Shown here piece after piece: positions 1-12,900 of a DNA stretch of 64,000 nt; within the stretch, counting starts at the first letter, position 1, and every line of letters begins with the position of its first letter. Made by a program: the position numbers and the translations under genes. Below the pieces are notes generated by a model, which saw only the letters and a program-made list of their open reading frames with translations, searched no databases and was not told where the DNA came from. Source of the stretch: Phialocephala subalpina (lineage: Eukaryota > Ascomycota > Leotiomycetes > Helotiales > Mollisiaceae); the NCBI GenBank assembly GCA_900073065.1, contig FJOG01000026.1, forward strand, positions 369,235 through 433,234. The letters run 5' to 3'.

Positions 1-2187
1 CTGGCGTAAGGAGAAATCTGTTCTCATTTGTTATACCACATCATGTCAGATAGACAGTTTTAATCAACCCAGCATAGAATAATCAAAGTCATATCAAATA
101 AAATACTTCTAGCTTTGATCTCATGATTCTATAGCTTGAACAATTTTAAGTTCAAAAGCCCGCCTGGGCAGTAGATGGGAGGGAGTTTCGGGTCCGTCCC
201 CCTTCATTCTCCAGCCAGAACTTAGCTTCGAGATGGATTTCCTGGATCTTGTTCCAAGTCTAGAAATTCAGCTACAAGTCTGGACATGGAGAACTGCCTT
301 TCTGTGTGAAAGCTTTATCGCACGTTGACTCGACCTCTCAAATAAAATTCGGACATTGAGGCGGAATCTTCCAACAATTATTGCAAGTCTAGTGTTGTAG
401 TCTAGCGACATTCTAGACATTGGGTTGCAGGAAAAAGTTTGTTACATGTCAAAAATCCGAAAATATTTCAGAGATTGAGATTACCCAAGTATGAAGTTCT
501 GCTGCACCTCATAACTTCCTGGCTTCTGACGGATATTGAATCATGAAGTTGCGAATCACCACTTCCAATTTGAAAACAAACATTTCGAAAAATTGTACCA
601 GGATTGTCACTTCTGAACGTACGAAGGACATTGGAGGTTCGTTAGGTACCGCGTGGCCGCCCCGCGCTCGTGATTCCGCTCCGCTCCGCCTTGCTGTTCG
701 CCATCTGGTGCATGTTGTACTCCGCGGATCGAGTCCGTCGCTAGCTCCGCCGCCAGGACAGCCTTCAAGCGGTAGACCGAGGGATGAAAGTATGTTTCGA
801 AGTAGGACATTGGCAGAAATGCTGTCGTACGGGGGTGTCACTCCTCCTCTGACCTTGAGACTTCTTCCTCTATGCCGTGTTCGAATAGATACTTGCCTGT
901 CTTGACTTTTGACTTGGGAAGTTCTCAATACGTCTTGGCCGCTTTACCAAATCTCGAAAAGTAGGAAATGAAGATGTTGGAGTCCTGGAGAAGGTTGCAG
1001 TTGCAATATCGGCAAACGAAATATGGCTCAGGGGTTACAGAGCCGATTGAGGCTGAGTGAGACATCGACTCCCGCCCTGGTCCACCCGAGATTTGAAGCG
1101 GGTCTTCCTGTTCAACCAATCATCCCTCTTTCTTCAACTTCACCAAATTCTCACATTTGCAAGATTTTGGAAACAAATCTGGAGCATATTTGCAGGCCAA
1201 GATATTTCAAAGGTACCAAACAAGCTTAAAACAAATACATCCACAGCTCTAACTCTGCATACAAAAGAATACTGGAGAATTGATACAAGTAAGACCGAAA
1301 AAGTCAAGCGCAGACCGAGTGATCGCAGATCTTCGGGTCCACTTCGGGTACCTTTCTTCGGGCCATGCGGCAAATCCACTTGGATCAGATTCAAGCATGC
1401 CAAGACATACCATCGCAACATCAAGCAATGCCAACGTCCATCGCCAATGTGTCACTTCAACGACACAAGAACACCTTCAGCCTCATCTCAACGAAGAGCG
1501 AAACGATGGAGAGGAAGATTGGACGACTACTGGAAACGTTGGAAGTGAGGAGAGAAGAGATGAGAACTCAAACGATGACGTCTCAACTCGCAAAGCCTCG
1601 TCAGCACCCTGGCCCCAATTTTCCTCGTACGCGTAACGGATATTTTTTCTGGGTCCGTTTCTCCCACTTCACAAATCACAACTTCGCCTCAGCGACGAAC
1701 TACCGTATGTTCTATTCCTGTATGTGTTTCAAATAGGCCAAGCTTGTCTCTCTTCAGTGGCACTTCACATTTGGAGCGATTTGTTTGGTGAGAGAAGTTG
1801 AATAGGGTCAAGACCCACAATCTCCCTGCCGTATATCCCGTAAGTAGCGTGTACTGCGCAATGCATTTATTTGGTAAGGTGCAAGTGGAGTGGATTGGGT
1901 GGTAAGTGCTTTCTCTTGGGTAAGACTTCTACTCTTCTTTGATCTCTTGGAAAGGCTTCTGTTTGCTTGGAAGTTGGCTTGGCTGCTGTTATCGATACCG
2001 TCGCTCGTTCACCTATTCTTCACTCGACTCGACTCGACTCGACTCGACTCTACTCTTGATTCTAGATCTCGGATTATATATACGATACAGTTGTACGGGC
2101 TGGACGACTCTGCAGTGGTGGGACTTCTTGTGGTGGTTTTCGCTGTGTTGTTTCGAATAGTGTTTGGATAGGGAGGAAAGACAGAGG
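1..2187. other. Left intergenic region, no recognisable gene
   Basis: I see no reading frame with a recognisable domain on either strand. The longer open frames here lack an ATG start, have atypical composition and overlap one another. The only structured sequence is a short (ACTCG)n microsatellite of about 29 bp at 2022-2050, about 140 bp upstream of the GH76 start codon. Confidence 0.6.
2022..2050. repeat. (ACTCG)n microsatellite
   Basis: The pentamer ACTCG is repeated perfectly for almost six units. It lies in the presumed promoter or 5' leader of the GH76 gene. Confidence 0.9.
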
Positions 2188-3755
2188 ATGAGGGGAAGAA
2201 CACTGGCTCGCGGAGCTGCAATCTGCGCAACATGGACACAACTCACCTCCGCCATATCCCTTGACATCACATCCCAAGGTTCGTATCACTCTCTCACTTC
2301 CCTTTCTTCCCATCCATATCAACTTGATACTGACAATGTTCCACCAGCATCAATCAAATCAGCAGCCAGCACAGTAGCCTATGGCATGATGAAATACTAC
2401 ACTGGCAACAACACCGGCGACAACCCCGGCAACCTCCCTTCCCCCTATTACTGGTGGGAAGCCGGCGCCACCTTCGGCACCATGGTCGAATACTGGTACT
2501 ACACCAACGACACATCCTACAACCCGACCGTGACCGCCGCCATCCTCTCCCAAGTCGGAACCGACGACGATTTCATGCCTACAAACCAAACAAAGACGGA
2601 AGGAAATGACGATCAAGGATTCTGGGGAATGACAGCTATGTCTGCGGCTGAAATGAACTATCCCAATCCTTCGGCGGATGAACCGCAATGGTTGGCGCTG
2701 GCGCAGGCGGTGTTTAATGAGATGGTTACTAGATGGGATGATTCGACTTGTGGGGGTGGATTGAGGTGGCAGATTTTCACGTTCAATAATGGATATACGT
2801 ACAAGAACTCCATTGCCAATGGATGTTTTTTCAACCTTGGAGCGAGGTTGGCGCGGTATACGGGGAATCAGACGTATGCGGATTGGGCGGAGAAGACGTG
2901 GGATTGGATGGAGAGTGTGGGATTGATGAGTGACACGTATATTGTTTATGATGGGACGAGTGATACGACGAATTGTTCGACTGTGGATCATTTGCAGTTT
3001 ACGTATAATCAGGGGATTTATCTTTTTGGAGCGGCGATGATGTATAACTACGTTCGTTTCCATTGCCAATGGATGTTTTTTCAACCTTGGAGCGAGGTTG
3101 GCGCGGTATACGGGGAATCAGACGTATGCGGATTGGGCGGAGAAGACGTGGGATTGGATGGAGAGTGTGGGATTGATGAGTGACACGTATATTGTTTATG
3201 ATGGGACGAGTGATACGACGAATTGTTCGACTGTGGATCATTTGCAGTTTACGTATAATCAGGGGATTTATCTTTTTGGAGCGGCGATGATGTATAACTA
3301 CGTTCGTTTGCGAGTTATATTACGCCGTTGTTGCAGACAAGTGCGAAGGCGGCGGCGGCGCAGTGTGATGGTGGGACGGATGGGACGACATGTGGGGAGC
3401 ATTGGACGGATAATTCGACTTATGATGGGAATTATGGGTTGGGGCAGCAGATGAGTGCGTTGAGTGTTATCCAGGTTTGTTTTCTACTCCCGCCTTTCTC
3501 CCCTTAGAGAGATGTCTCAAGCTAACACTTCCCAAGGCAATGCTTATAGACGAAGCCCCCGAACTAGTGACCAACACCACGGGCGGAACCTCAGTCGGAA
3601 ACGCCAACGCCGGATCCGGCTCCACGACCTCCAGCACGACAGGAACAGTTATTACTCCTGCTACAGGAGCCGACAAAGCTGGAGCTGGTATTTTAACAGC
3701 TCTTGTTCTTTCTGGTGTTTTGGGTGGGATTGGGTTTATGGTTATGGGGTCGTGA
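2188..3755 (+). CDS. GH76 alpha-1,6-mannanase (Dfg5/Dcw1 type), disrupted as assembled
   Basis: GH76 cell-wall enzymes of the Dfg5/Dcw1 type cross-link GPI-anchored proteins into the wall at the plasma membrane. The ATG at 2188 opens a signal-peptide-like N-terminus. An intron at 2279-2347 joins ...DITSQ to ASIKSAAS. Family hallmarks are visible: the [13 protein letters not shown] block, the [20 protein letters not shown] block, the [16 protein letters not shown] block and, after an intron at 3475-3536, a C-terminal Ser/Thr/Gly linker and hydrophobic tail typical of a GPI signal. The coding frame is broken after MMYNY by a perfect 250-bp tandem copy (period 250, 2809-3309), which shifts frame and brings a stop at 3181. 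The 3' part ([14 protein letters not shown]...) resumes in the original frame, but about 40-50 residues expected between the two halves are missing. It may be a misassembly or a genuine lesion. Family call is strong; integrity is uncertain. Confidence 0.85.
2809..3309. repeat. Perfect 250-bp tandem duplication inside GH76
   Basis: Bases 2809-3059 are identical to 3059-3309 (period 250, no mismatch). The unit length is not a multiple of three, so it frameshifts the gene. A second, unrelated sequence at 34762-35261 is duplicated with the same unit length. Confidence 0.97.
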
Positions 3756-6113
3756 CTTGAGGATGGACAGAAAGGGTGGTATGATGTGCTTGATTTTGGG
3801 GAATTGCACCGAACTGCGTCTGTTTTGGAGTAATGAATGGTGAGTGGGGAAGGGAGTGTATAGATATGAGAAAGGGCTGGGGAGGAAGGAGAGGTGTATA
3901 TATTACAGATACGACAGCATTTGTTTTGTTACATAGCAGGAGGAGTTTGGGGGCGTTTTCTTGTATCTACCACGAGTCGGCATAGCCACATAGCATTTTG
4001 AACATATTTCATACTTTTCTGAAGCCCCTCCCTTCAATTTCACGGTGAAGGAGAGATTCAGACACCGAATAATAAGTTTCGGCAAATAATTGACAGTCAT
4101 CCCAAGTAGTTGTGCAACAAGAAACTCTACAGCTTTATAAGGCGCAGAGGATTGAGATTCCAAGTTCTCCGTCCCGTCCCGCGCAAGCACTTCCGCTCTG
4201 CTCTCTCCTTTCCGCCAAAGCCTCCAACACCAACCACTAGCCGCTCCGCCACTCTTGTCACCCCTTTAAGCGTTACCAACAACGTATAAAGCGAGCCAAT
4301 CACATCTCCCTATTCCTGCACACGAGCAACCGCAAATGCAAGATTTCGAACCCGAGAGGAGCCAATCATGGCTCGAGATGGAGTTGGGGTCTAAGAAGTG
4401 TTGAAGGGTTGCGGCCTCCAAATTTTGTGGGCCACCCATGCGAAGCTCGCTGCAGAATGAAGCGAGTTTTGGGGGCTGAGCTGCGCCTTTCTGTTCACAG
4501 AAAATATAATGGTCGTGAATTCGGACATGGAGAGCATGCATTAAAGGGCTCCCAAAGATACGATGCTTTTATTTGCTCTTCAACTTTGAAGATTTTATTG
4601 CGTATTGCAAACTTGTAGTGTTCTAGAGGATCCGCGAGTTCAAATGATTCTACTTTCTTGTTGTTCGATATCCTGGTTTTGGTTTGACGGAAATCCATCG
4701 CATATGGGAGCAACTATTTTCATTTGATGTTTGAATGAGCTTCTTACTTGAGAGTTTACGCTGTTTTGACGCGATGAAATAGAGATTTTCCCTTCGTATG
4801 AAACGCGAGGAGAGTATCTCTGGCCGACTGACTTTGGTTGGATTTGGATTTAGCCTAACTCTGGAGTATACCCTCATTGAAAGAGTCTAAATCTCAGCTA
4901 GGCTTTGGTGTGGCAAATTGTTCAAAGGTTGGCTTCTGGTGCTCTGGGATTCTGCTTTCCGATGGAATGTTTTCCTTCTCTTTTGTCATTTGATGTGGAG
5001 TTTTATCTCGAAGAGTGTCCCCGATAGCAAGTATCACAAGCCATGCTCTAATAATTCGAAAAGGCCGAGGCGCGGAGAAGTAAGCATTCCAAGTCATCGG
5101 ATCTATTGCCTGGAGGAGATTGCGAACGCGGGGAATGGTGTAGGCGCGGCGGTAGGGCTGAATGTGGTTCAGGAGGGGGGTTGGATCCTGGGGTATAATG
5201 AGGTTGATATGTAGGGATGCGGAGATGGGGCCGTACCTGCATCTTGACACCCCGTCTGGTTCCGTCGTACTTGGCAAGTGTCCAGAAAGATAATGAATGT
5301 AGTATTCGAGTATTTGTTTCTTACTTTTGATTAGACAATTACTGGGAATGAACCGAGACAGCGGCCTCGATCTCCTAGGAGACATGGCTTTTGACGCATC
5401 TTAACAGTCGAAGTATTTCAAATTAAGAATTCAACAGAAACCATACAAGTGCTGTGAGCTCGCAATATACAATATGGTAATAAGAAGCGAGGAGATAGGA
5501 ACGGTGTCTCAAAAGAGCCGGTCGCAAAAGGAGATTTCCCCGCAAAAGTAAGGGGTCTTATCCTTGTCTACCCCGGAGTCAGATCTCGATATCGGTACTC
5601 AGCCGCCTCACCCTAGCACATACCGACGAGGAGAAATCCTCTTCTTGGAGAAATATCACATGAAGATCCGGGACCTTTCAGATCTTTCGCCTGATGATAA
5701 TTTTACCGAGCTGGGATACTTTTTGATCCTTGTTGTTTCCTCCATTCCTGCATGTCTCTCCAGGCCTTGGACAACACACGGTGGACGAATTGAGATGAGA
5801 GTCCGATTCTCTTGGTCATCTCATTGGATCTTTGAGCTGCGCTTAGCTCAGGAACACTGTTTAGTCCCGAATCTAAAGATCAGATGATGCGTCTGAACTA
5901 AGGAGACTCCGCAAACATACCTAGGTTCCCCAGATACCAAGCACCGATCCCATGTGTTTACCCTAGCTTCCTAACGCTGCACTCAACAACGCAAAAGAAC
6001 AACATATAAGCCCACCCATCGCCATCTGAATAACGACATCCAAGATCAAATCACCTCATACAGACCTCATCCAAACCACCAACCAGCAACTCAACTCAAA
6101 ACCAAGACACAAA
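3756..6113. other. Intergenic, no recognisable gene
   Basis: Several open frames exist on both strands but none has a recognisable domain or convincing start and intron structure. A frame at about 5564-5887 has no ATG near its start and I could not assign it. Confidence 0.5.
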
Positions 6114-6702
6114 ATGCATTTCTCAACCCTCATCTTCACCACCCTCATCAGTCTCGGTCTAGCTCAAGACCTTACCGGTCTTCCCGACTGCGCTGTACGT
6201 CCCCTCCTCGCTCCCCATTCCTATTCCTCCGCCTCTTCCCCCCACCCTTCTCCTTCCTCTTCTCCTTCTCACTCCCATAATCCACCCCTCGTCCACATCT
6301 CCGCCCTCACGAGAATTCCGAAAAAAGCCGAGAGAGTGTTCAAGGGTGGTGATTGACAGACGAATTAGGTGACCTGCTTCGACGACAACTTCGCTAACAG
6401 TTCCTGCGCTGACACCGACGTCGCGTGTCTCTGCGCCGACACCACTTTCTTCTCCGACGTCGAGGTCTGTGTTTTGGAGGCGTGTGATGATGCTGATGTT
6501 TCTAGTGAGTCTCCCCTTCTCTAACTTTTGTTAGAGGTTCACTTGAGGAAGAAAAGTCATGAGGCGCAAGAGAGATGCAAGAGATAGAAAAGAATAAGAA
6601 GCTAACAAAAACACAGCGACTCTTACTTGGGCAACAGCTGAGTGTGATGCTGTTGGTGTGCCGTTGAGCAAGAAGCGCTCGGTTTTTGGACGCAAGCATT
6701 AG
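6114..6702 (+). CDS. Small CFEM-domain secreted protein
   Basis: The protein is predicted at 100 aa from three exons: 6114-6194, 6369-6504 and 6617-6702. Introns are 6195-6368 (phase 0) and 6505-6616. It begins with a clear signal peptide (MHFSTLIFTTLISLGLAQ). It then has eight cysteines in CFEM order: LPDC, VTC, SSC, VACLC, VCVLEAC and AEC. CFEM proteins are fungal-specific, extracellular or wall-attached; several bind haem through an Asp in the conserved D-x-x-C region (ADTDVACLC here), others act as effectors. There is no long Ser/Thr tail or GPI signal: it ends KKRSVFGRKH, so a soluble secreted protein is likely. Haem binding is inference. Confidence 0.88.
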
Positions 6703-7113
6703 ATGCACTTGCATCGATTGGCTTCCCCACCTACCTGATCTTCGGGAGCTGACACAAGTGGAGGGATTGCTGGAGTGGATGGCATATCGTTCGGTCTAGC
6801 TAGCTAGAGTATAAACACCAATACCGAAAGCTGTCCGTATCATATTAATCGATCTCATCAAGAGATCGTCTTTCGTTCCACTGGGTTCATGTCGTAGTGT
6901 CGTATCATATATTCGTCTCTTCTCATACTCGTTCCGCTCAAAAGGCTCGCAATAATAATGCTGCGCTTTATGAATCTCAGCCTCAAATAGCTGACCATGA
7001 GTCCGTACCGTGACTCTAAAGAACGAAGTACCGCGACGTCCGGCCTGCCGGAGCGGCAGATCTATGTGAATAGCTTTTCAAAGTGCGATTTCCTGTTCCT
7101 CCCAATCTCCCAT

Positions 7114-8701
7114 TCATCTACGTAGCTCAACGCTCGAGTTTCGTGCTGAGTCGAAACTTGGTCGAACTGAACTGCTCGAGCTGCGGCGTCTTCGTGCGCG
7201 CTGGTCATTTGGACTGAGAGGGTTAAGACCGGATTGGCGGGCGAATAAGTTGAGGATGTCGGTAAGCGAGATGACGCCAGTGAGTCGGCCGGATATCCGA
7301 GCACCTGGTAAAGCAGCTGCCGATACTGCCGGGAAGGTATTTGAGAGTGAGGGAGAGGCTGGTGTGGATGAAGCTGGGGAGGAATGGAAAGCTTGGGTGA
7401 TAGAGGGTGTTGCTAGTGGAGTTGCAGGTGCGGAAGGAGACGGAGAAGCTGACTCGACGACCCACATTCGGTGTGATCTGGTTGCAACGAGTTTTGCTAC
7501 TGTGTGGGCAAGTGTGGAGTACGGGTTGACGTGGAATACTATGTCAAGGTTAGAGATGCATACTGACAACGGATATCATCGTAGCATACCTGGGAATGAA
7601 TCCTTGCCATCGCCAATACCCCGTTCAGAGAGAATGACGGAGATGAAGTGGATGCACGTGGATTTGAGTAGTGGCAAGCTACTGCTATTTGTGAGAAGCT
7701 TGACATCTGCAGTCGAAATGTTTCCAACGACGTTGAAGGCATTGTCCACCACAGCCACACTTGTTAATCCTTCATCACTCATAAGTTGAAGAGCATCTGA
7801 TAGGCTTTTATCTCCACTGTGATCTTGTTAGTGCAGCTCGTCAGAGTAGAGTTGGTACCAACTTAATGCAAATCGTTTGCGGTGTTCCAATGTGCAAGTC
7901 CCTTAGAATCATAGGATATAGCGCGTCAATAGCTGAGAAGCTCGCGCCGTTATCCCAAAGGAATCTGACCAGCTTTAATTGACTCAGAATACCAATGACC
8001 TCCGTAGTTCCATCTTTGCAGACCAGTATTCGGTGTACACCACTGCCAAAGTGCTCGATAGCCTTAGATAGGTCCGCCGACTCGGGTAGGGTGACCAAAG
8101 GTTCTTTCTTTGCTAATGTCTGAACATCTCGTACTGGTATGGAAACTCCTTCGCGACCTTTCTTTGCCAAAGTATCGAAAATTTCTACTTGCTCTCCTTC
8201 CGGATTTGCCAGACCAACCACGACGAGCAGATATGCATTCAGGTCGCTATAATCGAAGGTTCCAAGCGCAACTGTATCGGAGGACTTTTCGCGCAGGAGG
8301 ATAACGTTTGGAGGTCCAAGGTCTACTAGAAGCTAGATAGAAGTTAGGACATTGTTGTAAGATCTGACACAGCTAGCTCTTGCCTTCGTAGCTTGTTCAA
8401 CACTATCGTCAAGCTCTGCCCATTTGACTTCATTCTTATCAATGAGCTCTCCAACATGTATCTGTCTCCAATCTCTACCAGCAAATCTCGGATCGTTGGT
8501 CTTGGCAGCTGGTGGATGATTGAGAAGCTCTTGAACCGCAGCTTGTGTGAAGGATGGATGACGTTGCGAGCGTGGAGATTGTCTCATGTTATCTGCAAAG
8601 GACGATCGATGGCTAATTGTTGCGCCATTGTTTGGGAGTTGAGATGGGCTGGCGGTACTCTTGCGGAGAGGAGGGTCCAAGTGCGGTGCGGGGTCTGCCA
8701 T
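7114..8701 (-). CDS. SDS23: SDS23-like CBS-domain protein
   Basis: Sds23/Moc1 proteins inhibit PP2A-type phosphatases and link nutrient state to cell-cycle progression and stress survival. Four exons read 8701-8384, 8332-7863, 7816-7590 and 7538-7114, giving 479 aa. The N-terminal part carries [10 protein letters not shown] and [12 protein letters not shown]. Paired CBS modules follow ([10 protein letters not shown]..., [38 protein letters not shown]), ending in [20 protein letters not shown], all diagnostic of the family. The start (MADPAPHL) is the first ATG in the frame. The first intron (8333-8383) uses a GC donor (GCAAGA), the others GT. Introns 2 and 3 are 7817-7862 and 7539-7589; intron 2 has a CACTAAC branch site. 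The gene is intact. Confidence 0.93.
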
Positions 8702-9916
8702 CTCAAATTGAGTCGCGATGTGAAGCTGTGGATTTGCCAATTGCAATAGGTTCGAAGGCTTGAGTAGAGTCCGTTGTCTGATTTCATGTATGAAAACGCG
8801 GTCTGGGGAAGTGAAGTAGTTGAGTCAATACGAGATGGTGAGATCCGCGTCATTTAGAGGAGGCGGGGAGCTGACACGTGATGCTTAAGCTCATGATCTT
8901 CTACTGAGCTTAGGCTTTGCATGAGGAGTCACTACCGGTATTAGAATCGGGTCATGATGGCAAGAGCTATTAGAGTTTAAGTTGATATCTTGCGGGAGAT
9001 CTAGAAGGCAAGTTGCATTCGGTGCGGGAAGTGGGCCGTAGAAGGAAGGAACCCTTCAGGCCGTACTTCAATAATACATACTCTTTGGACTACGTACTAC
9101 ATCACTCTCTCCAAGCACTTAGCCTGAGTGGCAGCTACGATCATCTCAACTAGATAGCTAAATAATGATCAGTATGGCTTGAATCATCGACACAGGTACA
9201 AGTACCTAGGTAGTGAGGGGTTTTAAGCTTGAGCTCTTTCCTAAAATAAGTTGATTTCTGTCTCTTATGCTCCTTTTAATCCTTTAACTTGAACTTGGAA
9301 ACAGGCAAATTGCCTTCCGCCGTGACAACTTTCTTTAATCAAAACTCTTGAATACGACAAACAATGTTGTTTTACAGGACATTGTATATTCCTCAAGTAC
9401 CGAGATTTACCCGAAGCCCCAATGATCCAATGGCGGCTGTCCAGGCGGTCCAGTCCATTTTGCCCTTGGAGGGGCATTCAAACCACAATTTTTTTGGGCG
9501 CGCGTTCTCGATTCAAAACACAACACGACAACTCACTCTACTCATTGCCAACACCTTCGCCGTCGCATACTCGTTGCGCAAGGATTGCAGCAGATTTATC
9601 TGGATCCTGCCATGAAGATTCTGGGGTGAGGGAATAAAGTATTTATTGATTCAGTCGCTACACCGCGCCGCCCTGATTCAAAGACAAAGGTACACTTCAC
9701 ACAAATCCTTCGCAATTCTATCGCGCGCCAGCTCTTGCTTCCTTCTATTCCGAAGCCCATCATGACCGAGCTGATAAGCCTCTAGCGATCACAGGCAGTG
9801 AATTCGACGCCCCATCGCGCAGCCTCCTCGGTCTACTTTCGAATTTGCTTTCGCACAACCTCGTGTCCTGCCTCGAAACCTCCAACCGTTATACTCACTC
9901 CCGCGGATCCGGCAAG
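8702..9916. other. Divergent intergenic region between SDS23 and the karyopherin gene
   Basis: About 1.2 kb with no supported gene. It presumably holds the promoters of the minus-strand SDS23 gene and the plus-strand PSE1 gene. I could not assign specific binding sites. Confidence 0.55.
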
Positions 9917-12900
9917 ATGTCGGTCCTACCTGCCGACGTGCATAATGAGCTGACACAGCTACTCGATGCTCTGCAATCAGCCGACAATAGCGTTAGATCG
10001 CAAGCAGAGGAGCATCTGGCGAACAACTGGACCACAACAAAGCCTGAGATGCTTTTGATGGGCCTAGTTGAACAGATTCAGAGTTCCAACGATCCTACCG
10101 TGAGAACGCCCCCGAATACATTCGCGCCGATCCAGTACTGACCTCCTTTGTCTGCGCAGACACGCTCGTTTGCTGCTTTGATATTTCGGCGGATAGCCTC
10201 AAAGTCTCGAAAACTCCCCAACGACCAGACCGTGGAGTTATTCCTTTCATTACCACAAGAGCAGGGATATGCGATCAGATCGAAGCTTCTCGAGGCATTA
10301 GGTTCAGAAACATCAAGTCCTGTGCGAAACAAGATTGGAGATGCGGTTGCTGAAATCGCGAGAGAATATTCTGATAGCAGTGAGTTCTTTCATGGAGAGT
10401 TACATCATAGTCATGGAGTCGGCTAACATAGACCAGAGTCACAATGGCCGGAGATTCTGGGCGTTCTCTTTACCTTGAGTATATCACAAGAGGTCGGGCA
10501 ACGTGAAATTGCTTATAGAATATTCTCCACGACTCCAGGGATCATTGAGAAGCAGCATGAAGACACCGTTCTTTCTGCCTTTACCAAAGGATTTAAGGAT
10601 GAAGACGTTTCGGTATGTATTTAGGATCCCATACTCTTGCTACTGCTTACCCTAGACAGGTCCGACTAGCAGCCATGGAGGCCTTTGCATCCTTCTTCAG
10701 AAGCATCAACAAGAAGAGCCAACAAAAGTACTACGCCCTCATTCCCGAAGTCCTAAACATCCTGCCACCTTTGAAGGAAAAGCAAGAGTCCGAGGAGCTG
10801 ACCAGAGCTTTGGTCTCTCTTATTGACCTTGCGGAAGTTGCTCCCAAGATGTTCCGTCCACTATTCCACAACTTGGTCGCTTTCAGTGTCTCAGTCATTC
10901 AGGACAAGGAGCTGACCGACCAAGCTCGTCAAAACGCTTTGGAACTTATGGCAACTTTCGCCGACTACGCTCCAGCGATGGTCAAGAAGGACCCTACATA
11001 CACAAATGACATGATCACGCAGTGTCTGAGCTTGATGACAGATATTGGGGTGGATGATGAAGATGCATCAGAATGGAACGCTTCTGATGATGTAAGTTTT
11101 TATTTCAACAAGAAGGCTTGAATTGTTGCTAACCTAGAATAGATGGACCCCGAGGAGAGCGATCTGAACCATGTGGCCGGCGAGCAATGTATGGATAGAT
11201 TGGCCAACAAGCTCGGCGGTTCAACAATCCTAGCACCAACCTTCAGCTGGCTTCCTAGGATGATGAATTCCGATGCTTGGCGTGATCGGCACGCAGCTCT
11301 CATGGCTATCTCAGCAATTTCAGAGGGCTGCAGAGAGTTAATGGTTGGCGAGCTTAATCAGGTTCTCGATCTTGTTGTTCCTGCCCTTCGTGACCCTCAT
11401 CCACGAGTTCGATGGGCTGGGTGCAACGCTTTAGGTCAAATGAGCACAGATTTTGCTGGCACTATGCAGGAGAAGTATCACTCAATTGTGGTGCCTGCAA
11501 TTGTTCCAGTACTTGACTCACCGGAACCCCGTGTTCAAGCACATGCAGCAGCAGCTCTCGTCAACTTCTGCGAGGAAGCTGAAAAGCATATCCTCGAACC
11601 TTATCTGGACGACCTTCTCACACATCTCTTTCAACTCCTCCAGAGTCCGAAGAGATATGTCCAGGAACAAGCTCTATCAACAATCGCTACGATCGCCGAT
11701 TCGGCCGAGGCTGCCTTTGCCAAATACTACGACACCCTCATGCCTCTGCTCTTCTCAGTCCTTCAACAAGAGAACACCAAAGAGCTGCGACTTCTGAGAG
11801 CGAAGGCAATGGAATGCGCTACGCTTATCGCTCTGGCTGTCGGAAAGGAGAGATTGGGCAACGATGCTATGAACCTGGTTCAGCTCCTAGCCAGTATTCA
11901 ACAAAGCATCACAGATCCCGATGATCCTCAGGCACAATATTTGATGCACTGCTGGGGTCGTATGTGCCGCGTCCTTGGTCCCGACTTCTTGCCCTTTCTA
12001 CCGGCCGTCATGCCACCACTGATGGAGTTAGCGAGTGCCAAGGCTGACATCCAGCTTTTGGACGATGAGGAGCAAGTCGAACAGGTCCAACAAGAGGAAG
12101 GCTGGGAGCTTGTGCCTCTGAAAGGCAAGGTCATCGGCATCAAGACGAGCACTCTGGACGACAAACACATGGCCATCGAGCTTCTCGTGGTCTATGCCCA
12201 AGTCCTTGAGGGTGCTTTCCACCCTTATGTTGCTGAAGTCATGGAGAAGATTGCGTTGCCAGGTCTTGCATTCTTCTTCCATGATCCCGTGCGCGTGGTA
12301 TCAGCAAAGTGTGTGCCACAACTTCTAAACTCTTACAAGAAGGCGTTCGGAAACCCATCACAACAATTGGGAGCCCTCTGGAACGGTACCATCGAGAAAT
12401 TGTTGGAGGTTTTGAGTGCCGAGCCTGCAATCGATACATTGGCAGAAATGTACCAGTGCTTCTATGAATCCGTTGAGGTGATGGGCAAGAACTGCCTCAC
12501 CCAGCAACACATGGAGACCTTCATCGATTCGGCACACTCCGCTCTGGAAGACTACAAAGACCGAGTCGCCAACAGAGCTGAGGAGCGAGAGGAGGGTGGT
12601 CAAGAGGAAGGCGAAGAGGAGTCCGAAGATATGCTTTTCGCTATTGAAGATGACCAAACGCTTCTTTCCGATATGAACAAGGCCTATCATTGCATCTTCA
12701 AGAACCACGGTGCCTCGTTTCTTCCAGCGTGGGAACGTCTTCACGCCACTTATGAGGCATTCCTCAAGAGCCCAGACCCAACTCAGCGACAATGGGGCCT
12801 ATGCATCATGGACGATGTTCTCGAGTTCTGCGGTGAGGCGAGTTTCAAATACAACAATTATATCGTCGAGCCACTTATCGCAGGTTGTAGGGACCAAGCT

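Noticed and set aside
543..905. Overlapping open frames on both strands
   Set aside because: Low-complexity Arg/Pro-rich translations with no domain, and the competing frames overlap.
5564..5887. 107-codon open frame
   Set aside because: It begins at TTG rather than ATG, has no recognised domain and no supporting intron structure.
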